Virus record (IMG/VR): IMGVR_UViG_3300046500_000136
Coordinates: 1 to 59,872 of that record
DNA length: 59,872 nt
Strand: one strand, 5' to 3'
Origin: a virus
Both the position numbers and the translations under genes were made by a program. The notes beneath the pieces are model-generated. The model did not search any database, was not told where the DNA came from, and saw only the letters and a list, made by a program, of their open reading frames with translations. Below are positions 29,481 through 39,800 of this stretch, piece by piece (positions within the stretch are counted from its first letter, which is position 1; each line of letters opens with the position of its first letter).

Positions 29481-32400
29481 TCACTTTTTGAACGCCGCTG
29501 TCTCTTTCGGTGTGCCGTCTGGGTTCTTGCCGCTGAAGACATTGATGGCACGCTGATAAAGGTTCTCCTGCGTCTTCTCGATTTCCTTGAGCTTGGCGCG
29601 CTTGTCGGCGGCGTTCAGGCTCTTGTCGGCATTGATGGCGACCGCTTGATCCGCAAACGCTCCCTCGACCTTGTTGGTTTCGGCGATCATTTTGCTCAGT
29701 TGAAGAAGCGGCCTCTTCTCCTTGTCGTCGAAGATCCGGCGCTTTTCCTTCTCATCGGCCATCTTTTTCGCGGTTTCAAACTGGCTAATGGTCTTCTCGG
29801 CCTCGCGCGCCAGGTCGAAATACCGGGTGCGGATTGGGTTCATGTTGTCCGGCTTATAAAAGTCGGTGGCAAACGGGATGTCGACCTTCTCGACCTGGCT
29901 CGGGTCGTCCAACATCAAGCCGGCCAGGCTGCCCGTATCCGTGATGAAGCGCCCCAGGCCGCCGGTGTAGGTCTGCCACACCAGGCGCAGCGTCTCGGGC
30001 GACACCTTGCTCAGGTCATTTTCGTACTTGTCGCCGTAGCCGATCGCCTCGCCCGCGCCGGCGATGCCCTGCGCCACCTTGTCGAACACGCCATTCTTGG
30101 TGCGGCGTGCCATCTTGAGGTTGTCGGGCCGGTTCTTGGTGTTCTCCGTCTCCGGCACGATCTTGTTGCCGAAGCTGTTGCGGTTCATCGCCACCTGCAC
30201 CGGCAGCTTGGCGACAGTCGGAACGTGGGCCATCAGGAAGTCGGCGGCCGGGTTGTCGCTGTCCGGCTGGAAGGCGCCCTGCATCGGGTAGTAGGCATCG
30301 AGGAAGGACGACAGCAGGTTCACCGCCGCCCGCGCGCCGGACTGGCCGCGCTTCATCTCTCCGATCGCCACGCCGGCCGCGTAGAACGGCGCATATTCCT
30401 GCGACACCGGCACCGTGATCGTGCTGCTGCCAACCCGCATGCGGAAGTTCTTGGTGCGCGTGTCCCACTTCTCGCCCAGCCAGCGGTCCTTGTCGTCGTC
30501 CATGCCGTGCAGCGCCGCGAACACGCCGGCGCCGATCACGCCAGCGATCAGGCTCCATGCCTGGAATTTGTGCTCGCCCTTGGCCAGGGTCTTGGTCATG
30601 TTGGCCGTGCCCTGAATGGCCGGATTCAGGAACAGATACATGGCGCCTAGCACATTGGTCGATGCGCCCTTGCGGTCGAAGTTCACCGTGACATTCTTGG
30701 CCGCCTGCGCCGCCGCCGCCGGCTTCGCGCCTTCCTCGCGCAGCTGCGCGAACAGCGCCAGGCGCAGCGCGTTCTCGAATGCCTGGTTCAGCACTTCGAC
30801 CGTGTGCGCCAGGCCCATCACCGCCTTGCGGCCTGCGATCACGGCGGCCTTGCCAACCTTGCCTTCCTGCGCATAGGAGATCGCGCCCTTGGCATCGTCG
30901 AACATGCGCTCCAGGGTCTTGCCCTGCTCGTCCAGGTCGCTCATGTAGGATGCGCCGGTCTTGCCGCCCATCGAGCGGTATTCCTTCAGGTACTGGCCCA
31001 TCTTGCCGTTGCCAGCAGCATCGAAAGCGGCGAACTTGAACATGGTGCCCCACGCGGCAGGATACTTCAGCCATGCTTTGGCCATGGTGGCCACGCCGTG
31101 GTTTCCGGCCATGTTGATGGAACCCGTCATCAGGTCGCGCACCGCGTTGCGGGGAATGAAGTATGGGTTGTAGCCGGTGTAGGCGATCGAGAACCAGCGG
31201 ATCACCTTGCGGGTTTCGGTCAGCAGGACGCCCATCTGTTCCATGCGCAGTGGCCGGAGCTGGCGCGCCAGTGCTTCGTCCTGGATCTGCAGGCGCACCG
31301 GGCTGCCCTTCACGTAGACCATCACCTCGTTGTCCTGTAGCGGCTTGGTGAATTCCACCACGCGCTCGCCGCCGGACGTGTTCACCTCATAGCCGGCCGC
31401 TGCCGCGCCCTTCGCTTCCAGCCATGCCGCCACCTGCGCCTGGCTCGTGAACGAGGCTTCGACGTTGCGGGTGCCGACCGGGGAGATTTCGAACACGGTG
31501 CCGGCGACATAGCGGCCTTTCGGCGGCACGCGCGCCGTCCACAGGCTATCGTCCGGGTACTGTAGGATCATCTGGACCAGCGACTGGCGCGCCAGGTTTT
31601 TCTCGCCGACGACGATCGCCTGTTCGAAGTCGCGGGCGATGTTCTCCAGAATGTGTTCCTCGCGGCCGCCGTGACCCATGGCGCGCTTGACCTTCGGGCC
31701 ATACTCGCCGTCGCCCTTCAGCGGGACGTAATTGTCATAAGCGATCGACAACGATTCATGCTGCGCATCCGTAATCAGGCCGTACGCCTTTTTCATGTCC
31801 AGCGTCTCGCGGGCGATCTGGCGCGCCTCATCCGCGATGGCCAGCAGCTTCGGTTCGCTCTGGTAGCGCGCCATGATCCGGTGCGCCTCGGCCGTCTTCA
31901 TGCCCGAACCGCCATCGGCGAATTCCGGGTTGATCTTGGCCACCGCCTCGTTGCGTTCCTCGGCGTGCTGCGCGTGCAGCAGTTCTTCCAGCTGGTCCGG
32001 GGTGTAGCCGGCGTCCGCCAGGCGGCGCAGCATCGGTTCGAACAGTTTATTGCGCCCGTCTTCCTTGCGCGAAGCGATGCGGCCAGGGCGGTTGGTTTCG
32101 GCGCCGTAGTAGTCCGCGCCGCCGGCGACCGGCGTGCCGGTGATCTTGGCGATGTTCTCCTGCACCTGCTTGACGCGGTTCAGGTTGTCTTGGACCTGGC
32201 CCTGCACGCGGCGCAAGATGCCCTGTTCTTCCGGTGTCAGGGTGCGCTGGGCGGCCTGCGCTGGCGCGGCCACCGAGTAGCGCGGCGCGGCATCGCCCTG
32301 CGGATCTCGATACATGGCCTCCATGGTCGAGAAATCCTTGTTGCGTCCCTTGTTTTCGACGAAGCCGAAGCGCTTGTAGAACTTCGCCAGCCGCACCTTG

Positions 32401-35400
32401 TTGCCGCCAAAATCTGACGAAGGCGTGAGCGTGATGCGGCGCCCCTGCTCGTCCGCGAACCGGATCAGATCCTCCATGAAGGCGGTGCCCGTCCCCTGCT
32501 TGCGCTGGTCCATCGGCACTACCACGCGCGACAGGTGCAGTGCGCCGTTACGCATGTCCATCAGGTCGAGGCGAAGGCCGGGGTACTTGGCGCGCATCTG
32601 GTCTGCGAACTCGGTTGCGGCGCTCGGCGTGCCATCCACGCTGTACGCCTGCTGTGCGCGGGTGTTCGCTACATCCAGCAGCGCGGCTTTCGCCAAGCTG
32701 GAAAGCTGGGCCGGCGTCACCTGGCCGATCTGTCGGCCGAAGCGGCGCAGCGCCCACGCTTTCACCGCGCCCACCAGATCATCGACCCATTTGCGCACCG
32801 TGGCTGGGGCGGATGCGTATTCCTCGATCGCATACGCCCCAAATTCTTCGTGCTCCATGCCGGCGGCCACGGCGCCCTTGGCCTTCGCGGTTTCGACGCG
32901 GCTGCGCGCCTTATCCCAGAACGCGCGGGCCGCGCCGCTGGTCGCTTCGCCCTGACGGTACAGGGAACCCAGGCGCGTCATCAGGTCGCCCCATACCTTG
33001 CTGCCGACCAGGCTCTGGCCGCCGCTGTGGAATGCTTCGTGCAGCAGCACGGCGCGGGCGTTGGCGTCCGTCAGCGAGGATGCGACCAGGTGGATCGTGC
33101 CGTCCTTCTCCGTCAGCGCCTGCACGCCCAGCGGCGCGCGGCCGCCCGGTAGTGTGCTGGCATCGTCGTGCAGCACCACCACGCCGGCATCGGCCAGCGA
33201 CTGGATCAGAGGATCAACCGAGGCAAGGGAATCGGCTGCCATCGGGTGCGCGGTTGAATACTTCGGAGCGTCTGGGTAATAGACAAACTCCGTCGCGTCA
33301 TTCGCCATCAGCAGGTCGCGCACGCGGACCTTGGCGCTGATGATGTTTGCGGACTTGTCGCGCGCACGCACGTTGCGCAGTTCGGCGGCCAGAGTCTTCT
33401 TGTTCAGTGCCACGTAGTCGTCAGGCCGGATGCTGTCGCCGATGGTTGCACGATAGACCGTCACCTCTTGATCCATGCTGGTGACGCTTCGCAGTTCAGG
33501 ATTGGCCTCACGGATGCGCTCCCAGCTTGCCCCAGTCGGTGACAAGTTGCTCAGGCGATTGTCTTCGCTGAACTTGGCGCTGGAATAGCGGACACCTTCC
33601 GATTCCTCGGCGGGCTTCTCGGCTTTCGGTGCGGCTTTCTTGCTCAGCAAATGGCTGGCGTAGTCGTAGGCGGTTTTGCCCAGTTCAGATCCATTGACCA
33701 GATAAGTGGTCTTGGTGCCGGCCTCGCGCATCTTCTTTTCATGTGCATCCTGCTCGCGCTGACTGGCGCGGTTGAACGCGGCGCGACTCAACGGCTTGAT
33801 CTTCGGCTCCTCGATGGTCGACACTTCCAGATCGCCGGCAGCATGCAGCGAATCGACGCGCTCGCGCACCGTCATCACTTCACCATCGAAGCGGTACTGT
33901 TTTGCCAGCGCCTTGCGCGCTAGCTCCTGCTGGTTCGGCGCTTTGCCGACCAGGAAACCGTCATACGTGTCAGCCTTGCGCTCGGCTTCGGCACGGTCGG
34001 CGGTGACTTTGGACTCTGCCGCTTCCCGTTCGCGCGCCTTCGCCTGTTCTTCCTGCTTGCGCTCCAAGTCTGCCGCCTTCTTGGCCGCGTCGAGGTTTTC
34101 GTGGATCGAATCACCGCCAATGGCGCGCTGTCCGTTTGCGCGGCGCTCACGGTTCTCGGGCGTCTCGACCGCCCACCGCTGGACCACTTCATCGCCCTGC
34201 TTCATCTTCAGGCGATAGATGCGCGTGCCGTTGTGATCGACCTCTGCCGCTTCTGTTGGTGCCGGCGCTTGTTCTACCACCGCCGGCTGTGGATGTTCTT
34301 CGCCCTGGTACTTTGACAGGTCGGATTTCTCAACGCTCAGGTGATCTTCCGGGGTCCAATAAATGCGCACGTCATGCGGCGCTTTATCCGTCTTCAGGCC
34401 GCCGATGTGGCGGTAGCCGTGGTAGCCGTCCTGCTCCAGGTTGTAGCGGATGGCGTCGAATACTTCCTGCACCTCATCGCGGGTCAGGCCGTTGCTTTTG
34501 GACTCATCGCGGTATTCGTCGAACAGCTCGCGCAAGGTGTTGATCGGCTTGCCGTCGATGTCCTGCTCAGGGAACTCGTCGCCCATGACGCGCTCGGCCA
34601 TCGCGCGCACCTCGGGCGTCATCGGCTGCTCCATGTCGTAGAGCTTCGGCTCGCCGCGCTCCTTAATCTCGTACAGGGTCGGGCTGCCGCCACGCCCCTT
34701 GCGCATGTAGCCTTCGGAAATATCCGCTGCGTCAGTGGTGTAGAAGCCTTGCCCGTAGATATTGCGGTTGTCGCCGCTCATCGCATATTCATTGTTCGGG
34801 CCGGCGTCGGGCAGGGGGCGCGAAGTGCCATGGAAGCGCACGCCAGTGTTGCGCGTGTCGCGGGTCTTCGGCTTCTCCGGCTCGGCGGCCGGCTGTGCTG
34901 CTTCCTTCTCAGCCTTGCGCGCTGCCAGCTTCTCGGCTGCTGCCTTGACGACTTCTTCCTGTTTGGCGTTGGTCAGCTCGCGCTGGCTTACCTTGCGCTT
35001 GGGCTTGGCAGGCGCTTCCTTTGCCGCTGGCGTTGGCTCTGCGCGACGGGCTTTTGAGTTCGAATCGTTCAATTCTTGCAGGTGCTGAAGGGTGGGCACG
35101 GCTTCATATTTTGCCGTATTCAGCGCCGCGACCTTTTTCGGGTCGCGGGTTTCCATGATCGTCTCGCCGGTTTCCTTGTTGCGGATTACCCAGCTGGTAG
35201 GTTCTTCCATCTCGCGCTGGATGCTGCTGCGCGAGTCGGCGCGCGCTCCTGCTGCTCCGGTTTCGGCTGCGGCTTCTGGCGCTGCTTCCTCTCCGCGCGC
35301 AGTCGGCGCTTCTTCTGGAACTTCCTGGCGTTGGGGCACATCGGCGGTTTGCTCCTTCGATTCAACAGTGGTTTGTGCTTGCGCTGCGCGCGGCTTGACC

Positions 35401-38327
35401 TGCCAGCGCACCGGGCCGGTCTGCACCGCTTCGAACTTCTCGCGGTCCACGGCCTTCTTGTCCATGAACGCCTCGGCGCGCGCAGCGTCCGGGAAGGCGT
35501 AGGCGTGGTACGGATTGGCCTTGTGGTCGGTGCTTACTGCCGGATCGGCGTGGCCGGCGCCATCTGCACCAGTTCGATCAGCGCCAGCGTCAGGCACGAT
35601 GCCGGCGTCAACTCCGGATTTTCCTGCTCGGCCTGCTCCGTCAGTTCCTCGTCCAGCTTCTCCAGTTGGCGCTCCGTCACTACGCCCCATTCCAGCAGCA
35701 GGTTCGCCGCCTCGTCCATGTCCATCAGATCCTCGTCCAGCTCCAGCAGAATCGATTCCATACGGTTTGCCTCCTACGGGCTGAATGACGAAGTGGCCGG
35801 CGGTGCCCACGACCTCGTGCGGCTGGCCGGTCTTCTCGGCATAGCGCAGCATCATGGCGTTGGCTTGCTTCATATCTTCGAACGGGCCGGGAACCAGCGC
35901 TTCCTCTGCTGGCTTCGAATCGGCCACCGCCTGCTTGGCGCGCGCCGCCATTTCCTTTTCGATGGTCTGGCGCTCGGCGCGCACGGCCAGGCGCTGCTCC
36001 GGCGTGCTCTGTTCGCTGCCGGCCACTTGCTTGAGGCGGGCCTTCAGGTCTTCCAGCGGCATGGCGGTGTAGTCCGGCGCGGCCGGCTCTGGCGCTGACA
36101 TGACCGGCGCCGGTGCGGGGTCTGCCGCGTGCTGCTCGGCGGCGGCCTGCAGCGCGGCTTCCAGCGGGCCAGCGGGGGCGGCGGGTTCGTCCGCCATGGT
36201 CACGCCGGTGCGGCTGTCGATCGTGTGCACCTGACCGTCATCGCCCAGGATCTGGCCGGTGAAACCTTCGTCGTCAGCTTGGAAGACTGGGCCAGGAGCG
36301 GCGTTATTCGGCGTGGCAGCGCCTTCAACTACTTGATTTTGCTGGCTTTCTTGTGGCGCGAGGGCTGGGCCTGAAGGCTCGACCGGCATGCGGGTGCTGG
36401 CCGGATCAACGCCCTGGTTCGGGTCGAGTGCGGCGCGCGCCACGGCGTCGGCCGGCGTGGCGAACTGGCCTCCGTCGACCTGCTGCTGGATAGCGCGCGC
36501 CATCTGGCGCTCCGGGGTGTTGGCAATCCGGTTGGCGACATGCGACACGCCAGTGGCACCACTGCCCATGATGCCGCCCTGCACGATGGTCTGGACCGCC
36601 GTGTCAGCGGCTTGCTGCAGGTAGTCTGCCAGTCCGGCCTCGGTGTTCAGGCCGACGCCGCCGCCCAGCTTGTCGGTGCCGAACTGCCCCAGCGTCGTCA
36701 GTTCCTCTCCGGGGATCTCCTTCAGCAGTGCTTTCGCCATGCTGGCGGCCACATCCTCGGTGCTCGCGCCGGTGACGGCGCCGCGCAATCCCTTGAGCTT
36801 GTCGCCCAGACCGAATTTCTCGCCGATCACTTCGAAGGTGCCGTACAGCGCCGCGCGGGCGGTGGCCTGCTGCTGGTCCTGCCCCTTGGCGCGGCCTTCG
36901 CCGTATTCCTGTCCGAACGACTGCATGAACATCGACGCCAGCGGCAGCACTTCCGAGCCAGTCGCAGCGCCGCCGATCAGGGCTGGCAGCTGTTGCGCGA
37001 TGGACGACACAGCGCCTTCGAACATCTTCTGGCCGTAGGAATGCGGGTCGCCGATCGCTTCCGTGTTACGGCGCGATTCATCGGCCAGCGCCTTCTGGCC
37101 GGACACGTCAGCGCCCAGCAGTTCGCCGGCAAACTGGTTGATGCCCAGCACGCCCTGCTTGTAGCCTTCGTACCCCTTGACGGCGGCGCGCATGACCGGA
37201 TTGGAGTAGACCGGGTCGCTTTCGAATTTGTGCTTGGTGTCGAAGTCGAACGTGCCCGCCTCGACATTCTGGCCCGCGCCGGCCTCTTGCCCCGGCATGA
37301 CGCCGCGCCGAGCGGCATCGCGCGCCACACTGATGGCGTCGGCGCCGCTCATGCCGTCACGCACCAGCCTGCGGGCGCGCGCCTCGGCCCTCGGGTCGCC
37401 CCGGTCCAGTGCCTCGGTGCCCAGCGTAGCCTGTACCTTCTGCTGCTGGTTCTGGTTCAGCGGCGCCAGGATCGACAGCGGCCCGGCTTCCGGCGCGGCG
37501 GCCGGCTGCTTGCGGTTCATTTCGCGCGCCACCACGCCCATGTAATCCTTGCGCTGCGCCAGCTGCTGGCGCTGCTCCGGCGTGGCGCCATCCCACTGTG
37601 CACGCAGTGCGGACATGTATTCCGGCGTGATCGGCAGCGTCGACAGATCGACCGGCTTGTCTACCTTCGGCTGCGGCGCGGCGGGCGCTTCCGGTGATGC
37701 ATCCGGCGCATCGCCATACAACTCCTGGCCGATGATGCCGGCCTTGCCCAGCACTTCCTGGCCGTAGGCGGCGGTCTTCTCGCCCCACTTCTTGCGATCC
37801 GGGCCGGCGAAGTGCTCCTTGACCGCGTCTTCCAACGAATAGCCCTTGTCCAGGCGCTCGCGCAGCTGCTGGGCGATGGCCGGCACGGCTTCGTTCGGGT
37901 CTTTCGGATTGATGCGCAGGGATTTCGCAGTGGCGTCGATGTACTGGCCGATGCCGGCGGCGCCGGTTTCCTTGTTCACCGCCTCCGGGTTGTAGCTCGA
38001 CTCCTGCTGCGCCACCGCCATCAGGATGTTCACCGGCACCTTGAAGTGCGCGGCCACGCCTTCGAACATCGGGCGCAGTTCGGCTGGCGGCAGCAGGGAT
38101 TGGGGATTGGCGGGCGCGCGCGGGGTTGGCGCTGGCGCTGCCGGGGCATCCGCCGGCGCCGCGCTCAGGTCCGGCGCGTCGATCTCCTTCACCGCTTCGC
38201 TGCCGGGCAGCGGCTTGGGCTGCTCGTCGATCAGGGTTTGGAAGGGGGACTGAAGGAACGAATTCGGGTTGGGCACCGGGAGCCTCGCGCTTGATTGATT
38301 TCCGGCAATTCTACGCGAGATTGCCAT
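29481..38327 (-). CDS. Giant polyvalent virion protein with lytic transglycosylase
   Basis: A 2948-residue protein. Domains in order: SLT transglycosylase (about residues 80-200; catalytic E109 in AVAQQESSYNPEAV); hydrophobic helices (about 400-600); a Gly-rich stretch (about 860-940) that overlaps a second gene in another frame; an ADP-ribosyltransferase-like domain (about 1165-1320; FHGTSRPL, Y-G-Q-G-F-Y-T-T-D); a zincin motif HEAFH (about 1762-1766); a GNAT acetyltransferase (about 1925-2020; RKQGTGTAF); and an LPD38-type region (about 2080-2720; F-S-I-A-Y-T-G-Y-N-P-Y-F). Such proteins are known as ejected virion proteins that open the cell wall and modify host targets. The one long frame may also be processed into pieces, for which there is no evidence yet. 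Confidence 0.85.
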   Translation of the reverse strand: MAISRRIAGNQSSARLPVPNPNSFLQSPFQTLIDEQPKPLPGSEAVKEIDAPDLSAAPADAPAAPAPTPRAPANPQSLLPPAELRPMFEGVAAHFKVPVNILMAVAQQESSYNPEAVNKETGAAGIGQYIDATAKSLRINPKDPNEAVPAIAQQLRERLDKGYSLEDAVKEHFAGPDRKKWGEKTAAYGQEVLGKAGIIGQELYGDAPDASPEAPAAPQPKVDKPVDLSTLPITPEYMSALRAQWDGATPEQRQQLAQRKDYMGVVAREMNRKQPAAAPEAGPLSILAPLNQNQQQKVQATLGTEALDRGDPRAEARARRLVRDGMSGADAISVARDAARRGVMPGQEAGAGQNVEAGTFDFDTKHKFESDPVYSNPVMRAAVKGYEGYKQGVLGINQFAGELLGADVSGQKALADESRRNTEAIGDPHSYGQKMFEGAVSSIAQQLPALIGGAATGSEVLPLASMFMQSFGQEYGEGRAKGQDQQQATARAALYGTFEVIGEKFGLGDKLKGLRGAVTGASTEDVAASMAKALLKEIPGEELTTLGQFGTDKLGGGVGLNTEAGLADYLQQAADTAVQTIVQGGIMGSGATGVSHVANRIANTPERQMARAIQQQVDGGQFATPADAVARAALDPNQGVDPASTRMPVEPSGPALAPQESQQNQVVEGAATPNNAAPGPVFQADDEGFTGQILGDDGQVHTIDSRTGVTMADEPAAPAGPLEAALQAAAEQHAADPAPAPVMSAPEPAAPDYTAMPLEDLKARLKQVAGSEQSTPEQRLAVRAERQTIEKEMAARAKQAVADSKPAEEALVPGPFEDMKQANAMMLRYAEKTGQPHEVVGTAGHFVIQPVGGKPYGIDSAGAGRGSDGHGRGGEPAAGMGRSDGAPTGEAGRGTDGAGRAGKSGVDAGIVPDAGADRTGADGAGHADPAVSTDHKANPYHAYAFPDAARAEAFMDKKAVDREKFEAVQTGPVRWQVKPRAAQAQTTVESKEQTADVPQRQEVPEEAPTARGEEAAPEAAAETGAAGARADSRSSIQREMEEPTSWVIRNKETGETIMETRDPKKVAALNTAKYEAVPTLQHLQELNDSNSKARRAEPTPAAKEAPAKPKRKVSQRELTNAKQEEVVKAAAEKLAARKAEKEAAQPAAEPEKPKTRDTRNTGVRFHGTSRPLPDAGPNNEYAMSGDNRNIYGQGFYTTDAADISEGYMRKGRGGSPTLYEIKERGEPKLYDMEQPMTPEVRAMAERVMGDEFPEQDIDGKPINTLRELFDEYRDESKSNGLTRDEVQEVFDAIRYNLEQDGYHGYRHIGGLKTDKAPHDVRIYWTPEDHLSVEKSDLSKYQGEEHPQPAVVEQAPAPTEAAEVDHNGTRIYRLKMKQGDEVVQRWAVETPENRERRANGQRAIGGDSIHENLDAAKKAADLERKQEEQAKAREREAAESKVTADRAEAERKADTYDGFLVGKAPNQQELARKALAKQYRFDGEVMTVRERVDSLHAAGDLEVSTIEEPKIKPLSRAAFNRASQREQDAHEKKMREAGTKTTYLVNGSELGKTAYDYASHLLSKKAAPKAEKPAEESEGVRYSSAKFSEDNRLSNLSPTGASWERIREANPELRSVTSMDQEVTVYRATIGDSIRPDDYVALNKKTLAAELRNVRARDKSANIISAKVRVRDLLMANDATEFVYYPDAPKYSTAHPMAADSLASVDPLIQSLADAGVVVLHDDASTLPGGRAPLGVQALTEKDGTIHLVASSLTDANARAVLLHEAFHSGGQSLVGSKVWGDLMTRLGSLYRQGEATSGAARAFWDKARSRVETAKAKGAVAAGMEHEEFGAYAIEEYASAPATVRKWVDDLVGAVKAWALRRFGRQIGQVTPAQLSSLAKAALLDVANTRAQQAYSVDGTPSAATEFADQMRAKYPGLRLDLMDMRNGALHLSRVVVPMDQRKQGTGTAFMEDLIRFADEQGRRITLTPSSDFGGNKVRLAKFYKRFGFVENKGRNKDFSTMEAMYRDPQGDAAPRYSVAAPAQAAQRTLTPEEQGILRRVQGQVQDNLNRVKQVQENIAKITGTPVAGGADYYGAETNRPGRIASRKEDGRNKLFEPMLRRLADAGYTPDQLEELLHAQHAEERNEAVAKINPEFADGGSGMKTAEAHRIMARYQSEPKLLAIADEARQIARETLDMKKAYGLITDAQHESLSIAYDNYVPLKGDGEYGPKVKRAMGHGGREEHILENIARDFEQAIVVGEKNLARQSLVQMILQYPDDSLWTARVPPKGRYVAGTVFEISPVGTRNVEASFTSQAQVAAWLEAKGAAAAGYEVNTSGGERVVEFTKPLQDNEVMVYVKGSPVRLQIQDEALARQLRPLRMEQMGVLLTETRKVIRWFSIAYTGYNPYFIPRNAVRDLMTGSINMAGNHGVATMAKAWLKYPAAWGTMFKFAAFDAAGNGKMGQYLKEYRSMGGKTGASYMSDLDEQGKTLERMFDDAKGAISYAQEGKVGKAAVIAGRKAVMGLAHTVEVLNQAFENALRLALFAQLREEGAKPAAAAQAAKNVTVNFDRKGASTNVLGAMYLFLNPAIQGTANMTKTLAKGEHKFQAWSLIAGVIGAGVFAALHGMDDDKDRWLGEKWDTRTKNFRMRVGSSTITVPVSQEYAPFYAAGVAIGEMKRGQSGARAAVNLLSSFLDAYYPMQGAFQPDSDNPAADFLMAHVPTVAKLPVQVAMNRNSFGNKIVPETENTKNRPDNLKMARRTKNGVFDKVAQGIAGAGEAIGYGDKYENDLSKVSPETLRLVWQTYTGGLGRFITDTGSLAGLMLDDPSQVEKVDIPFATDFYKPDNMNPIRTRYFDLAREAEKTISQFETAKKMADEKEKRRIFDDKEKRPLLQLSKMIAETNKVEGAFADQAVAINADKSLNAADKRAKLKEIEKTQENLYQRAINVFSGKNPDGTPKETAAFKK
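35534..35761 (-). CDS. 75-residue gene overprinted inside the giant ORF
   Basis: It reads MESILLELDEDLMDMDEAAN and continues as a helical acidic protein ending MAPATPIRQ. An AGGAGG seven bases before the ATG gives it a strong start. Codons are of the host-like, third-position G/C type (CTG, GAG, GAC, GCG), while the giant frame in the same stretch is low-complexity G/A/R with many GGA, CGA and GCT codons. So this frame appears to be the constrained one. It may be translated on its own from the same transcript. Its function is unknown. Confidence 0.7.
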   Translation of the reverse strand: MESILLELDEDLMDMDEAANLLLEWGVVTERQLEKLDEELTEQAEQENPELTPASCLTLALIELVQMAPATPIRQ

Positions 38328-38351
38328 AAACCAATAGCGCGAGGATGATGC

Positions 38352-39800
38352 TTATCTGTACACGGTTCTCATGCTATTGCTTGCCGCATCCCAGACTTGC
38401 ACGGCGCGCTTGCCGGGCGGTGCCACTTCGGTCTGGACGCCCTGCTGGCGCGGGTCGAGGCCGGGGTTCGGCGTGGGCGGCGCGGCAGTTTTCGGCTTCG
38501 GGATCAGGTCCATCGTGTCCTTGACCCGCTGCCGCTTTTCCTCCTGCGACAGCATCCCGAACATCGGGTCATGCGACAGGCTGGTGACGATGATGGCCTC
38601 GCGTTCCTCTGGCGATACCGCCTTGCGGAACTGGCCCTGCGAAGCGATCTTCTCCGCATCGCGCTTGGCCGCTGCCGCCCAGCCTTCGCGGGCCTGCGTC
38701 AGCCGTGCTTCCTGCGCTGCCTTGGCACGGGCTTCCTTGGCCTTGTCCTCAGCATCCTGGCGCTCCTTGGCCGCCTTGTCGCGGGCGGTCTGGTTGGCGG
38801 ATTGTCGATCAGCCGTGCGCGTATCGTTGCGCAGGTCGATCGCTTCCTTCGCCTTCAGGACATCGGCCTGCGTCTGGCGCGCGAAGCGTTTGTTGAACAT
38901 CTCGATGGGCGACAGCTGGGACAGGCCAATTTCCGTGATGGTCTGGGCGTCCTGGTACATCTTTTCTTCCTTGCCGTCCGGACCCTTGACGATCATGGTA
39001 AAACCATCGGCGCCGTTCGGCCCCTTGGTCGGTTCCGAGCTGACGACTTCATAGCCGTCATCGAAGTGCGGATGCAGTTTGAAAAGTTCCTCGGCGGCGC
39101 CGGCGTGGTCGCCGAACTGCGCCAGCCGGATCGCCTTTCCCCAGGTCGCCATGTTGGTGCGGGTCTGGTCTTCGTCGGCGTACTTCTGCCAGGCCGCCGC
39201 CTGTTCCGGCTTGCCCTGCGCGATCAGGGCGTCCGTCATCTTCGGGATCAGGGTGTCCTTGAAGAAGGTATGCAGCGCCGGGGTGGATTTCTTGACGTGG
39301 GCCGCTGCTTCTTCCTGCGTGTCGAATTCCTGGCCGTCGACGTTGAAGCGCTTACGCGGGGTCTGCGGCAGGCCGTTGGCGAAGGCGGGGGCGGCGTCGG
39401 GATCGCGTGGCGCGGCGCCAGGCGCGCTCGATGCCAGCGGCTTGTCGGACAGGTTGTCCAGGTCCTGCGACTGCGGCTGCGCCACCGGCAAGGTCATCGG
39501 CCCGCCGTCCTGCTGCGCCTGCACGTTGTTCTGGAACTGCTGCAGGCTCGTGTTCACGGCTTCCGGCTGCGCGTTCGGGTCGCGGCTCATCTGCGGGTTG
39601 CTGGTCAGGTTCTGCTCGTCGCCCAGATCCTGGATCTTCGGCGCCGCCGCTGCCTGCGCGGCCCTGGCTTCGGCCAGCCCTTGCGCGCGCACATCCGCGA
39701 TTTGCTTCTGTTCGTACATCTCGGCCAGGCGTTGCCCGGTCAGCAGCCCGCTGTTCATTCCGTTGGCGAAGCCCGCCAGTCCTGCGCCAAAGCTGCTCAT
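38352..39800 (-). CDS. Internal virion protein candidate
   Basis: A 482-residue protein. It starts MSSFGAGLAGFANGMNSGLL, then has a Q-, A- and P-rich middle, a folded part with F-N-V-D-G-Q-E-F-D-T and T-M-I-V-K-G-P-D-G-K, and a long charged coiled coil (A-K-E-R-Q-D-A-E-D-K-A-K-E-A-R). The C-terminus has V-W-D-A-A-S-N-S-M-R. No family is recognised. It lies beside the giant protein, where such podophages keep their DNA-ejection proteins. Confidence 0.65.
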   Translation of the reverse strand: MSSFGAGLAGFANGMNSGLLTGQRLAEMYEQKQIADVRAQGLAEARAAQAAAAPKIQDLGDEQNLTSNPQMSRDPNAQPEAVNTSLQQFQNNVQAQQDGGPMTLPVAQPQSQDLDNLSDKPLASSAPGAAPRDPDAAPAFANGLPQTPRKRFNVDGQEFDTQEEAAAHVKKSTPALHTFFKDTLIPKMTDALIAQGKPEQAAAWQKYADEDQTRTNMATWGKAIRLAQFGDHAGAAEELFKLHPHFDDGYEVVSSEPTKGPNGADGFTMIVKGPDGKEEKMYQDAQTITEIGLSQLSPIEMFNKRFARQTQADVLKAKEAIDLRNDTRTADRQSANQTARDKAAKERQDAEDKAKEARAKAAQEARLTQAREGWAAAAKRDAEKIASQGQFRKAVSPEEREAIIVTSLSHDPMFGMLSQEEKRQRVKDTMDLIPKPKTAAPPTPNPGLDPRQQGVQTEVAPPGKRAVQVWDAASNSMRTVYR

